Shown here in pieces: positions 32,863 through 44,215 of a DNA stretch of 50,416 bases. Location of the stretch: contig RHPI01000732.1 in the NCBI GenBank assembly GCA_009103225.1, positions 111,003-161,418 of the forward strand. Direction: 5' to 3'. This DNA comes from Chlorokybus atmophyticus (taxonomy: Eukaryota > Streptophyta > Chlorokybophyceae > Chlorokybales > Chlorokybaceae). The position numbers and the translations under genes are program-made. The stretch's first letter is position 1; each line of letters begins with the position of its first letter. A model generated the notes under the pieces. The model was not told the origin of the DNA. It worked only from the letters and a program-made list of their open reading frames with translations, and made no database searches.

Positions 32863-35350
32863 CTACGAAGTGGCACCTATGGATTTGAGTGCACTCTCCA
32901 ACTCCTCTAGCTTGGCAGCACAGTTTGCCAAGTTGGAAATGGGCTCCCAGGAATGCTGCTCTTCACCATACCTGAGCGACTTGATAAGATATTCATTGCG
33001 CTTGTACTTTTGGAACTGTTTGCCAACCATGGCTTCAACCTCATACTCCGGGTCGCCCTCGACCTCAACTGGAGGAGGAGGTGGGTGCACCGAGCCATCT
33101 CTCTTGTATGGCTTGAGCAATGCCTGGTGAAAAACATTGTGCACACGCAGACTCTTAGGCAAGTAAAAAAGCATGCTCACAAATGTCTCCAATGATGGTA
33201 AACGGCCCCAGCCATCTGGGTAGCAGCTTACGTACTCTGCTCGTCTTGAGTCGCATGTTTTTCGCACAACAGAACCTGATCTCCAACTTGGAGACCATCA
33301 CCAAGCCTACGTCTCCTGTCGGCATACATTTTCTACCGACCTTGGGCTGCTCTCAGGGAGTCCTTCGCACCTGCTAATGCAGTGTGCATATGCTCTATAA
33401 AGTTTCTAGCCGTTGGCACTTTGCGGAACGGCTAAACTTCCAGAGACATGGGCGTTAATGAATAACCGCGACTGATGCCGAGCGACTCATGCCATGCATT
33501 GTTCACTGCAAACTCAGCCAGTGCTAAGTACCTGTCCTAGTCATTAAACCTGAGTGTAGTGCGGAAGCACATCTTCAAGCACATGATTGGCCCACTCCGT
33601 TTGTCCGTCACTCTGTGGGTGATAAGCAGTGCTAAGCTCTGCTCTGTTCCCAAATATTGACACATAGCTTGCCACAACCAACTGATAAACTCAGGTCTCT
33701 ATATCGGATACCAACTCTTTGGGTATACCGTGTTTATTAACACCGTAATCACAAAGGCATACGCAAACTGTTGCACGTCGATGTCCAGGCGACATGGTAC
33801 ATGGTACATGGTGTACACCGGACCATCTTGGTCAAGTGTTCAACAAAGACAATGATGGCATTGTGCTCGTCCTTTGTCACCGGCATCTGTAATCAAATCC
33901 GTACTTATGATTTCCCATTGTTTTAATAGCTAGCGGCTTGAGTAGGCCAGCTGGCTTTTTGTGTGAGGCCTTGTCTCTTTAACAAGTATCACAGCATTGA
34001 CATACTTGGTTGCATCAGCAGCCAAGGTTGGCCACTAGTACTGCCTTTGCTGCTGCTTGATAGTCTTGCAAGAACTGGTCATTCCCATGTGATTGCTAGA
34101 CACACTGTTGTGTGCTTTAAACAAACACTCTTGCCGAAGGCCGAGTGCATTTGACAGGATCAGCTTGCCCTCGCGATACCATAACCCTTTATGGCAAGTG
34201 ATCTTGTCATCTGCCTGCTTTAGCAACTCAACAAACCAATTGTCAAGTGCGTAAGCTCGCGGCAAACGCTCAATGATGTCCTCAACTTCCACAACCGCCG
34301 GTTCCTCCCCACTTGGGTTTGGAGACATCCATGGGTCACTGAAATCCATACCAATAGATGAATTGGCATTTGTGGTAGTTTAACATTGGCTGCAACTAAA
34401 ATTTTCACCATTGGGTGCGTCAGTGGTAGGTAACGTCACATTAAACATTGCCACTGTGGCAATGTGACGTGGACGGCTATTAATCTCACAAACTAATGAT
34501 GAAGTGTGACTGTCCACACTGGTAAGTATTGTTCAACCCCCAGCTCGCGCACGCGTTGTCGCAGCTAATAACATGGGTGAACGATGCAATGGTCTGCTAC
34601 GTTCATTCGACCTGGTCTATAGACCCAAGTACTACTTTAGTAAAGTTAAAATATAACAGAAACTCAGACCCACCTTGCTTGTCTCCTCGACAGGGTTGGT
34701 TGGGTCTGAAAGAAAACAAGAGGGGTGCGATCTGTGATAACTGTGAACCCGCCTTCCAGCCCCTCTAGATAGCAAAGCCACTCTAGCAGCGCATGAACCA
34801 CACCCAACAACTCTTGCTCAGTTGTGATGTAGTTTCTCTTGGCTTGAGAGAACTTTTGGCTTACATAAGCAAGTGGGTGATTATCCTGGAGCAACACAGC
34901 TTCAGTGCCATCCAAAGATGCATCGCTGATTACCTCAAAAGGCTTTGTCAAGTCCGATAGTTGCAATACGGGAGCTGTCACCAAGGCCTCCTTGATGGTG
35001 TCAAAGGCCTGTTGCTGCCTTTGCGTCCAACGTCACATGACCTTGTCACGCAACAGATCAGCTGGTGGAGCCACCGCGATGAGTAACCAAGGATGTATTT
35101 TGAAAGTAGTTGCTTTGAATTAAGAATGCGCGGAACTCATGCACATTTCGAGGGCTTGGCCATTCTTTGACCTTAGCAACTTTCTTGAGGTTTGGGCGCA
35201 CGCCGTCCTTACTCACAATGTGACCCAAGAACTCTAGGTCGGTCTTGCCAAATTCACATTTCGGCATGTATGCAAAGAATTGGTTTTGCACGCATTGTTT
35301 CCAACACCTCGCGCACATGCGCAGCGTGTGACCGCGCATCCTTGCTGAAT
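32863..35350 (-). pseudogene. Pol of element B, 3' part: RT end, RNase H, integrase, chromodomain
   Basis: Read on the minus strand: RT thumb KTDLEFLGHIVSKDGVRPNL (35339-35058); RNase H VISDASLDGTEAVL and YLEGLEGGFTVITDRTPL (34984-34664); integrase zinc-finger region CHKGLWYREGKLIL with LFKAHNS and SNHMG (34349-34035); core fragments VTKDEHNAIIVFVEHLTKMV and YHPQSDGQTEWANHVLED between 34030 and 33550; and the C-terminus with chromodomain YEVEAMVGKQF..YLIKSLRYGEE..SWEPI (33267-32863). Frameshifts and stops separate the pieces. The RT joins across the inserted solo LTR to the fragment at 46810-47365. Confidence 0.85.
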
Positions 35351-35651
35351 ACCAATGTGACGGTGCTCGTGCCTTGTCACATGTGAGTTCGTCTAATCAA
35401 CAACCCTCTCACCAAGGCACGGTATTCACACCGGAACCTTGCCCCCTCTGCCAAGCACACACGCGCGCCCCGCCACTCGCATACGCACGCACACGCGCTC
35501 GAAGCTACACACCGACTTGTGTAGCGCCTTGGATCGTCACACAAGTAAGCACACACTAGTGGACACACGCTAGCAACCCCTGCTAACCACTACCAGGTTT
35601 GCACACAAGACTCTACGGAGCTAATGGTTGTATTGCACATTGTAGAATGTC

Positions 35652-36465
35652 TGTCACGGTGATAACCCTCGACACGCATCTCCCTCTCGCAGCCTACCGC
35701 GCATCAGGGTTGGTTCACTAACATCTCGTTCAACCGACCCAGATTTAACTAGTAGGCCTCAGCCCCGCCAATCAGGGCGCAACCCCTTCATGTCAACGGG
35801 CCGCGTGGCAGCCGATTGCCAGCATCGGCCTCCACCAATTGGAATGCAGTCCCTATGGCGGCGGGCCTCATTAACAGCAGACTTAGGCAACTCCCGCCGG
35901 AAGCGTCGGCATTGAGTTGCAAGTAGACGGACTGGAGCGGAAGCGGCGGTGGCACTGCCCGATACTGACCAGTGGCCCACCTTGGAGTCGATGAGCACCC
36001 GAGGCTCAGTGAAGCAGATCCTCGTATTACTGTTAGTTCACCAAAAGCTGTTTGTGTGTTGTTAAGCATACCAATTACCCTGACAAACCGTGTTCTTGCC
36101 GTACTTGCCTTGCCCGTACACCTGTAAGTGTACACTCTTGCTCCCATGCTGGTGGCCATCGCATCTGCTACCTGCACACTGCATCACTCTTACACTGCCG
36201 CAATGCTTGCACACACCTCACTCACTGTTCGATTGTGATTGTGCTTGCTTGCCTTTGCGCACTCGGTGATTGCAGTTTGTAATCACGTCTTACTTAGCTA
36301 TAACATCTTATACACATACATTGCGTGACAAGCTGTGTGCATTTCCCAAGCATCCTTGTCCACGAGCTTGTTGACTCGCAACTCAATCCACAGCGCCGAG
36401 TCATCGCTTTCGTCGTGTGTACTCGCATTGGCCTTGCTTGCGCTCTCTGCGTGCGGTGTGCATGC
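35652..36465 (+). other. 5' non-coding part of element C (probable 5' LTR and leader)
   Basis: It begins TGTCACGGTGATAACC right after the TGTC duplication. No open frame resembles a protein. A TATAACATCTTATACACAT stretch lies near 36299. I could not place the LTR end or a primer-binding site, and I found no second copy near the 3' end. Confidence 0.5.
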
Positions 36466-36898
36466 CTTACATGAGTCAAGCACTCAGCTGGGGAGCACGT
36501 AGAGCAAGGTTATTCAGAGGCTTGAGGCGGGTCGAGTCGGCTATATCACTAGCGGACGCCACCCCGGATTCTCCCTCTCCAGCAGCTGACAAAGTAGGCC
36601 TCGTCAACCCACTTACGGCCGCAAGTTACTGTCTCCCCTCCCTCTTCAATCTCAGTTCTGACAGCGAAGAAGACATGGCTGCCACAGATGGCAACCGCAA
36701 CCATGGAGGGAGAAGTAGTGGCAACATGAAGCTTGTCTTCACTGGAGCAGCGAACTCCATCTCTCTGATGGAATGGATCAACCGTTTCAACTCCATTATC
36801 CTCTCCGTGAAGATTCGAGCCAACAACAGCTGGGACGACCACCAGAAGTTCCGCCTTGCTGCTGATTACCTGGATGACGTCGCTGCGGCCGTGTGGCA
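36466..36898 (+). repeat. 433-bp direct repeat, copy 1
   Basis: Every base I compared is identical to 45856-46288. It begins CTTACATGAGTCAAGCACTC, covers the gag start (ATG at 36675), and ends GCCGTGTGGCA. Identity stops abruptly on both sides. Confidence 0.9.
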
Positions 36899-38226
36899 TG
36901 AAGTCGCCACCGCACACGACGTTCTCGAAGATGAGAGGCTCCTCCGCTCCAGCTCTGGCCTTGGTCCGACCATTTCAGTCGCGGAAAGGTTGGGCGCCCC
37001 TCGCGCGTTGATTGTGGCGCCCAGAGTGGCCTCACGCCCTCTACGAGAAACCACGCCTGCCCCAACCGAGGTCACCGACACCGGGAGCAGCGCATCAGGT
37101 ACTACCATTGCCGTAACCACGCCTTTTGTGGCACCCACTATGCTGGACGGTGAGACCCCAACAAACTACATCACCAGGTGCCAAGCAGGCAGTACGGCCT
37201 TCGCCCTGGCGTTGACCACATCAGTCAACACTTCTGCTCTTTCAGCGTCCCGTCAACCACCGGTTGTTGAGGACATGTTGGAGACAGCGCCATCGCTGAC
37301 ACCCTGGGAAGACTTTATCACGCGTCTTAACCATCGCTTTCCTTGCTTACACCGCAAAGAAGGCTCAGGAGCTCATTCGTCTCAGGCGGAGGACCCGAGA
37401 AACTTGTGTTCAATTCTACGAGCGCGTCATCAGGCTGGTAGACGAGACCACCTTGGGCGGCATGCCGCTGCTCAATGTTCAGCATGTGGCTATTATGTAC
37501 GTGGAAAATCTCGAAGAAAATCTCCGCCGGCACGTGAAGACTGCCCTGGCCGGCACGCCCGGCTACTCGCTGTGGCAGGCTTACACGAGCGCGGTATATC
37601 GGCAAGAGGAGATGGTACAGAAGCTGGCTGCTCTGGAGATCAGCGGTTTGGCACGCCAAAGCAGCAGCACCACCCCTGCTCCGACTTTCGCACCACCCAA
37701 GCACACGCGCGTAGCCCACGCCGTCGTGCGCGTCGAAGACAATCCCCACCTGACCTGCCACAGGTGCGGCAAGGAAGGACACATCATGAGAGAATGCCCT
37801 ATGCCACGCAATGATGTTCACTGCAACCATTGCGGCATGAAGGGACACCTCGAGGTAGTTTGTTACACGTTGCACCCGGCACTCCGGGAAGCCCTGAAGA
37901 GGAGCCTCTCCCCATCTGGCAGCAACAACCACAACTACACCAACAAAACCAGTTACAACAACCACAAGGGGAAGGAGAAAGCTGGCCATGGCAGCAACAG
38001 CAAGCAGAAAAGCAAAGCCGTCAAGGTAACCTCCGTCATCAGAGGCGCACCCGACCTGCCGGGCGAGAGGGACGACCTCCTCGCTCAGATTGAGGACCTT
38101 CGCAGCCGTCGAGACGAGCTGGAGGATCTCCTCAACTGTGCAAACCTAACTGCATGCTCCGCGCAGTTACGAAGGTTCGTGGGTACCACCACTCGCTCGG
38201 GCCGTATGGCAACCCCGAGGCGTGAT
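36675..38226 (+). pseudogene. gag: Gag of element C, frameshifted
   Basis: From ATG 36675 (MAATDGNRNHGG) the frame has the gag-like GAANSISLMEWINRFNSIIL and YLDDVAAAVWHEV. Near 37345 the coding frame changes: 37350-38226 reads KKAQELIRLRRRTRE, FYERVIRLVDETTL, and two zinc knuckles CHRCGKEGHIMREC and CNHCGMKGHLEVVC, ending in a Lys/Asn-rich tail and a coiled coil (LLAQIEDLRSRRDELEDLL). One insertion or deletion is enough to explain the break. A Ty3 gag with two CCHC knuckles is within the family's range. Confidence 0.8.
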
Positions 38227-38466
38227 TGATCCAGATCCTCGCCTGCAAGGCGTCCGCGGGTGGAGGTCACAGAGGCACCCCCGGTTATCGACCCAACGGC
38301 ACATGCACAACCAACGTTGGCAGACCTGCTTCGGCCTGGCGTGGAAGGCAACGCTTAACGCTGGGGACTCATGCAGTCTCGCTTGCAAGCGCTTGCCAGA
38401 TCCTACAGGTTGCCCTCCGGACGCGTGCAACAACAATCATGGGAATTACCCTAGGAAGATGGACAC

Positions 38467-39835
38467 TTGGCCAGCCGCACCCTTGCGTTCGCCACAGAGT
38501 TGGTACGGGCCTACTTCAGGACCCCTTTTGGACCAAGCGAGGAGGCGACACAGCTGGCTTGGATCAGCGAGCACCTTACGCTTCTTATTCCGGAAGTGGT
38601 GCCCGCGCCACCGAACCCAACGGACACAACAAGGGAGCAACCGTTGCGCGACCGCCTGGAACAGCTGCCCAACCACCTGCCTCCCTTCACCTTGGCTAGC
38701 GCCCTTTACAGGATGCTCAGCTTGGCTGACAACACTGAAGCTGGACAGCGGACGAGGGATGAAATGAACTGGTCGCGGCGATTTGCCCAGCATCGTCTGG
38801 CTTTGGCCCACCTGGCCACCAGGTGGCCACGCACCTCTCCGTTTCTTCAGCCGCTGCGGCCACCCCACCTCAGCACTAGATACCTCCCTCACCCAGGAGG
38901 AGAGACCGCTACGAGGATCTACGCACAACCCTGCTGTTGGAACATCACCAGGTTGCAACGGGCGGACCTGTTCCTACAGTCGCAACATGGGAGCAGGGGT
39001 TTCGAGCCCGGCTGCGATACGAACTCTAGGAGGCACTATGGCCGCGCGTATGGCCATCTTTAGAGAACGTGGAGCGATGGCACTCCAAACACTAGAGGCC
39101 ACCCAGCGTGACCCATTCTTGGCAGATGTCATGGATCTCGTGCAGCGCGCGGAGGATTTGGCAGGATTGGACTACCGGGTCACCGCCAGGGTGCAAGAAA
39201 TGGCGCAGCAAGTTTACCTCGTCCCCGACAACGCCCAACTCACTGCACACCTGCAGCAACGGCTACGCACTCTTGGGGATGCCGAGGATCGCATCATCCG
39301 AGATGTGCTTGAAATCATCTATGTCCGGTTGGACAGGAACCACGAACCCCGGGGGCGCCTCCACGGTCTAGCGCAACGATGGCTCATCACCCTGGCCAAC
39401 CGCGGCACAATGGCCTACGACCTCATGGATGGTCAGCCCCTGGCTCTTCAACCACGCATGGACTTCACAACCTTACTGGTGGAAGAAGACCCCCAGCCTA
39501 GCGCACAAGCACGAGCAGTTGCACACCGCCCGGAATCGCTGCTTTCACCATCGCCACCTCGGCATACACCAGCAGTCGCCAACCTCCCTCCACCTGCAGA
39601 CGCCACGCTACTTCAGCAGGTAGTTGGTGACATGCCCACCAATGCCGCCGAGCTCGGTGCGTACGCTCAACAGATGTATCACCTGGCTAACTTGTGGCAT
39701 GCCGTCCACAATGGTGAAGTAACCCCGCTACGCTACGTACGTGAGCGCGCCCGATCACGCGCTTGCATCCGGCTTCACCTCCTTTCGCAGCTACAGGACG
39801 GTACACCCGAACCTTTCCCTGGTGAAACGTCATAG
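38467..39835 (+). pseudogene. Unrecognised coding segment of element C
   Basis: Two overlapping frames look coding. 38467-39063 reads LVRAYFRTPFGPSEEATQLA and FTLASALYRMLSLADNTE. 38783-39835 is convincing from about 39050 (LADVMDLVQRAEDLAGLDYR, VLEIIYVRLDRNHEPRGRLH). Between them a third frame reads QEERDRYEDLRTTLLLEHHQ, so frameshifts have occurred. The composition is soluble, helical and Leu/Arg/Glu-rich, with no membrane segment. I do not recognise the family. By position it may be an accessory structural protein or a linker of the polyprotein. Confidence 0.55.
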
Positions 39836-40333
39836 TTGGCGGTGCCAGAACCTGGCTTCGCACCGGAGGCCGCACCTCAACCGGGTCCTCAGCTGGCTAC
39901 GCATGTGTACATTGTGGATGCCGCACGCCGTCGTCAAACCAACATGCCGTACCTGCCCACCGGAGGCCCGGTCACCCCTCAAGAAGAAGATTTCCATGAA
40001 GCTCTCTTGTTGGCATCCCGTGGTGCACATTGCAGGCAATAGGGCGATACCGCCACAGCCAACCCGGCTGCAGCACAACTGCGTAGACACAGCAAGAGCG
40101 TCGCATTCAGCGAAACTCTGGCTGTTCCGTAAAACCCAGTTGCTCCAAGGCGCTACTCCCCGCAACTCGGAGGAGCGCACACAGCAAGATACCTTGCTTG
40201 ACACGCTCACACCTCGTATGGGGTACCCAGGCCGAGGGTCAAGCAACCCCAGCCCACACCGTCTCGATCAGGAAAGGCGTTCACGACAACTCCCACCTGC
40301 CTCCAGGCCTCGACCATTTGGAGTACTACTCCA

Positions 40334-40940
40334 GTGCAAGATGACCAGCTCCTCATGGAAGTTCGATCCCGTCTGCAAAAACTTCAGGGGCAGCTAGCTA
40401 ATCTAGCAGGACCCTGGAATGACCTGGCCACTAGGCCGGAGCATCCCCGACAACGACCTGAGGAACCTCATGCTGTGGCTGGCCAACCGCAGTCACTCGA
40501 TAGCCCCTCGGCTGTTCGTTAGCCCCGAAGCATGGATTGAAGACCTCGTCACTGTCCGGATGCCGCGCTTACTTACCCGAGCTGTGCATTACTGGGAGTC
40601 TCTGCCTCCCACCATGACAGCCTACCAGCGAACTACCGCCATCGAGCAACACCTCTTCAACGAATTCAGGCCGTTCCATTGGGAGAACCAGTGCGATGAT
40701 CAGCAACTTCACCATGCCACGCAGCACCACGTGGATGATGAAGAAACCAAGGACTTTCATCAACTGGTGGAAGGCCAGCTTTTTGAGGGTACGGGGGCAC
40801 TAGCAGATACGCTGCACGACAGCGTGTACCCCAACCCCCTAACCGACGCGGAGACAGCTCTCATGATCGCTTATGTCAGGTTACTGCCCATCTTGCCAAT
40901 CACCACGTACGGGGACCGTCGCAGTCGCAGGCACCACTAG
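40334..40940 (+). pseudogene. Second unrecognised segment of element C, possibly gag-like
   Basis: Frames at 40334 and 40419 read VRSRLQKLQGQLANLAGPWN, then MPRLLTRAVHYWESLPPTMT and AIEQHLFNEFRPFHWEN. The pattern of a short helix, a YW pair and an amphipathic helix loosely recalls retrotransposon gag capsids. The frame ends at 40938. No catalytic motif is visible. The assignment is only a suggestion. Confidence 0.4.
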
Positions 40941-41639
40941 GAGCGTGCCATCACTGCGGAAGCGCTTCAACTAGCCCTGAAAGCTGCTGCCCGGTACCTT
41001 TCACCTGCCGAAACGCCTAATCCCAGTCAGCCCAACACCTCCAAATTTCTCAGAGACTAGGTGGTGGCGAGCGTGGTACTGTTCCCCATCAGAGCAGCAT
41101 TCAACACGTGGACCGAGTATGCCATCTTTCAGCCGCGTTGGCGCCAAGGCAATGGCACCCCCGCTGCCATCCCACTGCACTTGCGCACATCATACCACTA
41201 TCCCCTTACACCCAGCCCTGTCCCTAACACAACCACTCCAAAGCGTCATCACCCACCTGCTCCCGCAGCGAATTTTCGCACGCCTTGAAGTCACGCGTTG
41301 CCGCTCAAGCCGTTGGCCAGTGCTGCCTGTAGGAGGAAGAAGGGGGGCGTGGGGAGGAGACAGGTAGGGTAGATAGTGATTTTGCGTGCGGGTCATGGCA
41401 TCCGCGCGCTCGCCCTCAAGGGAGGGTGTGCATTCTAGCGCAGGAGGAGTTGCGACTGCTGCGCATTCAACGAGCAACCCACGTATTGGAGCACGTGGTA
41501 AAATATTCCCTCCACCCGCTGACAGTCCTTGCGAAATTGCCAAGCAGGACCCCAACATCCGCCGGCAATACGCACATACAGTGGCGGCGCGCGTGGCAAC
41601 CACGTCGCTCACACTGCCACCAAACGCCAACGATCCTCT

Positions 41640-42650
41640 TCGCACGCTTGACTTGTCCACCATTCACCTGTCACCACGTCATCGCCACCAAGGCCTCACT
41701 GTTTAGGAGCTTGTTGGCGGCGTTGGCAGCGGCTTGGCAGCCATTTGAAATGTCGGCTTACCAATCAGCAAGTATTTCTATTGTGACCCCAGCCCTCAAG
41801 AACAGACAGCGGTGCCACACCACCTGGCACAGCTGCGCAAACAATACCCGCACATGGAATCATCCGCAGCGGCCGGCAGTCTGCAAGCGTTGCCTCAAGA
41901 CATTCGCCTCGTCACAGGTGACCACCTGAAAGCATTAGGTGGTGTCGACATCATTGTTTCTGGATGGGAGAATGTCAAGGTCATTCTCGCGCTGGCAAGG
42001 GCCTAGGCCTTCAAGACCCACGGTCTCAGCTGTTCAAAGTTGGTTCGCATTATCCGCACCCTCCAGCAACAGCAACCTGCCAGGCCGCCCGCATACATTT
42101 GGGAAAATGTATGCTCCAAGGATAACCATCGCGCCAATGTTCGCTTCGACTACAAACGCGTTTGTACCGTCCTCGGTGAGCCAGTGGTCGTTGACGCAGC
42201 GGCTCACGGCTCTCGTGCACATCGCTTACGCAGCAAGTGGACCAACCTCGCCAAAACACAAGACCTGGTTGCTGTGCAGTCATTGTACGTACGCCTTCAG
42301 GCCTTGTGGCCGACATCTTGGTGCCCGCAGCACCCCGCAGCCAGTGACCAAGCCAGACCACACATGCTTCCACCAAAGCAACCAGGTGGGCTAGCCTATG
42401 GCTGCCTTGCCCATGTTTGTGGCTTCTCCTGGCTCCCACTCCTTTCGCAATGGCAACATCGGTATGGTCTAGGATGCCAATCTACATTGTGTACGCGCAC
42501 CACTTGCCACCAAACGCGATTTAGCCATGGGCTTCCGTCCCGGCGCCATCACGCAGGCACCCAAGCTAGCGGAACGCGACTGTCGCGCCCTCTTTTGCCG
42601 CGCCATCAGAACAGCATGGTTTGGCTACTGGAGACATGCTTGGCCCTGCA
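41640..42650 (+). pseudogene. C5-cytosine DNA methyltransferase domain in element C
   Basis: C5 methyltransferases transfer a methyl group from S-adenosylmethionine to cytosine. Motifs appear in canonical order across three frames: motif I GLTV(stop)ELVGGVGSGLAA near 41692-41742; motif II KYFYCDP near 41767; motif III RLVTGDHLKALGGVDIIVSG near 41908; motif IV CQGHSRAGKGLGLQDPRS, with the candidate catalytic Cys codon at 41973; motif VI YIWENV (42094-42111); motif VIII SRAHRLRSKWTNLA near 42208; and a late motif RDLAMGFRPGAITQAP near 42515. The order is not permuted, so it is not a DRM-type enzyme. Motif VIII resembles DNMT3-like enzymes. Lesions are stops at 41704 and 41746, a frameshift at about 41971, one near 42035, one between 42300 and 42450, and a TAG near 42460. 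Confidence 0.8.
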
Positions 42651-42689
42651 GAACAGCTACTGGCCAGTACTCAGCCCCGGACTATACGC

Positions 42690-44215
42690 TGGGGGGGGAG
42701 AGTGCATTGAAACCACGGACCCATCATTCGTCTCCATGGCGGTCCACAGCGCCGAACTTGAGGTTCTTGAGGAAGCATTGTACATCCCTCACACGGATGA
42801 GCCCGAGCAGGAAGGATGGAGAATTGGCTGTATGGCCTCTGGCAACATCGAGGATCAGTTGAAAACCCTCTTGGAAGATCACAAGTCGCAGTTCGCACAC
42901 TCCCTCAAGGACTTGGGCAAGTGTAACTTCTACGACTTCAACATAGAGCTGGACACCACCAGCCCTATCTTCAGCAAGCAGCACCCTTTGGCCAAAGTGG
43001 AAACCGAACTTATCGGGACCAACTGCAAGAAGCTGCTGGACGCCGGCCTCATCGATAAAGCAGCCCCCAGCACTCGATACGCTGCGGCCACCGTCATGCC
43101 ACTGAAAAAGGACGAGCACGGGCAATGGACACACTGCCGTATGTGAGGAGATTACCGCAACCTCAACACCCACACGGTGCTTGACCGCTACCGTATGTAC
43201 ACGCCTAACGAAATTTTCGATAGCGTTGGAACTTGCAGGTACTTTTTAGTCCTCGACATGCGCACTGGTTTCCACCAGATCGGCATCCAGGATGACCACA
43301 ACTGCAAGACCGCCTTCTGGGGCAACCGGACCCTCTATCAGTGGAAGGTTATGCCGTTCGGGCTGAAGAACGCACCAGCTGTCTTTCAATGCGTTATGGA
43401 CCGCACCCTACGCGGGCTGGACAACTCCAGGTGCTACATTGATGACATTCTCATCTTTGGCCACACTGCAGAGTCCCACCTACAGCACATCAAGGAGGTG
43501 TTGGAGCGGCTGAAGGAACACAACCTCACGGCCCACCCGGAGAAATGCACCTTCTTCGCCGACAAGATCCCTTACCTCGGCCACCTCATTGTCCCTAACG
43601 GTGTTATGGTGCAGCGGCAAAAGTGGACGCATTACTGGAGGTGCCACCTCCTACCGAAATCTCGCGGCTACGCTTTCCTTGGCCTGGCCAACTACTATTG
43701 TAGGTTCGTGCTGAACTTCTCGAGGATAGCCAAGCCCCTCAACGACCAGCTAAAGAAGGCAATCACTTGGCACTGGGGCGAAGCTGAGCAGCAGGCGTTT
43801 GAGGCACTCAAGAGCCATCTTCAGTCCGCACCCATACTGGCACGCCCCGACTACAGCAAGCCATTCATCCTCCACACCGATTGGAGTCGACTTGGGCTAG
43901 AGCTGTGCTATGTCAGAAGAATGACAAGGGCAAGGAACAAGTTATTGCTTACGCCAGTCGGAGCAATAACGCTGCTGAAGCCAACTATAGCAGCTACAAA
44001 GGGGAGCAGCTTGCAGCGGTCTGGGCCATTCAGTTCTTCCGGCCATTCCTCTTTGGTTACCAGTTCGAACTGGTAATGGACAATCAACCTCTTCAGTGGC
44101 TCCTCACCAGCAACAAGTTGACTGGTAAGCACGCCCGTCGGGCCTGCAAGAATATGATTTCACCATCACGCACAAGCCTGGCATCATCAACACCGATGTC
44201 GACGGCTTGAGTCGC
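42690..44215 (+). pseudogene. pol: Pol of element C: reverse transcriptase and RNase H
   Basis: The frame 42040-43146 joins methyltransferase motifs VI and VIII to the RT start (SPIFSKQHPLAKVE, AATVMPLKKDEHGQW). A TGA at 43144 falls where GDYRNLN is expected to follow a cysteine. The RT continues 43147-43880 with DMRTGFHQIGI, MPFGLKNAPAVFQ and active site YIDDILIFG. RNase H starts ILHTDWS, changes frame near 43885, continues VIAYASRSNNAAEANYSSYK, and changes again near 44145 to LQEYDFTITHKPGIINTD. One stop and two frameshifts make it non-functional. Confidence 0.88.

Noticed and set aside
36417-36674. Gag of C starting at 36417 in a longer frame
   Set aside because: The ATG at 36675 begins the gag-like sequence. 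The upstream part has no similarity and is probably leader, although 36469 (MSQALSWGARR) remains possible.
37327-37989. 220-codon minus-strand frame over the gag zinc knuckles of C
   Set aside because: Antisense shadow of a region where the plus strand encodes two CCHC knuckles.
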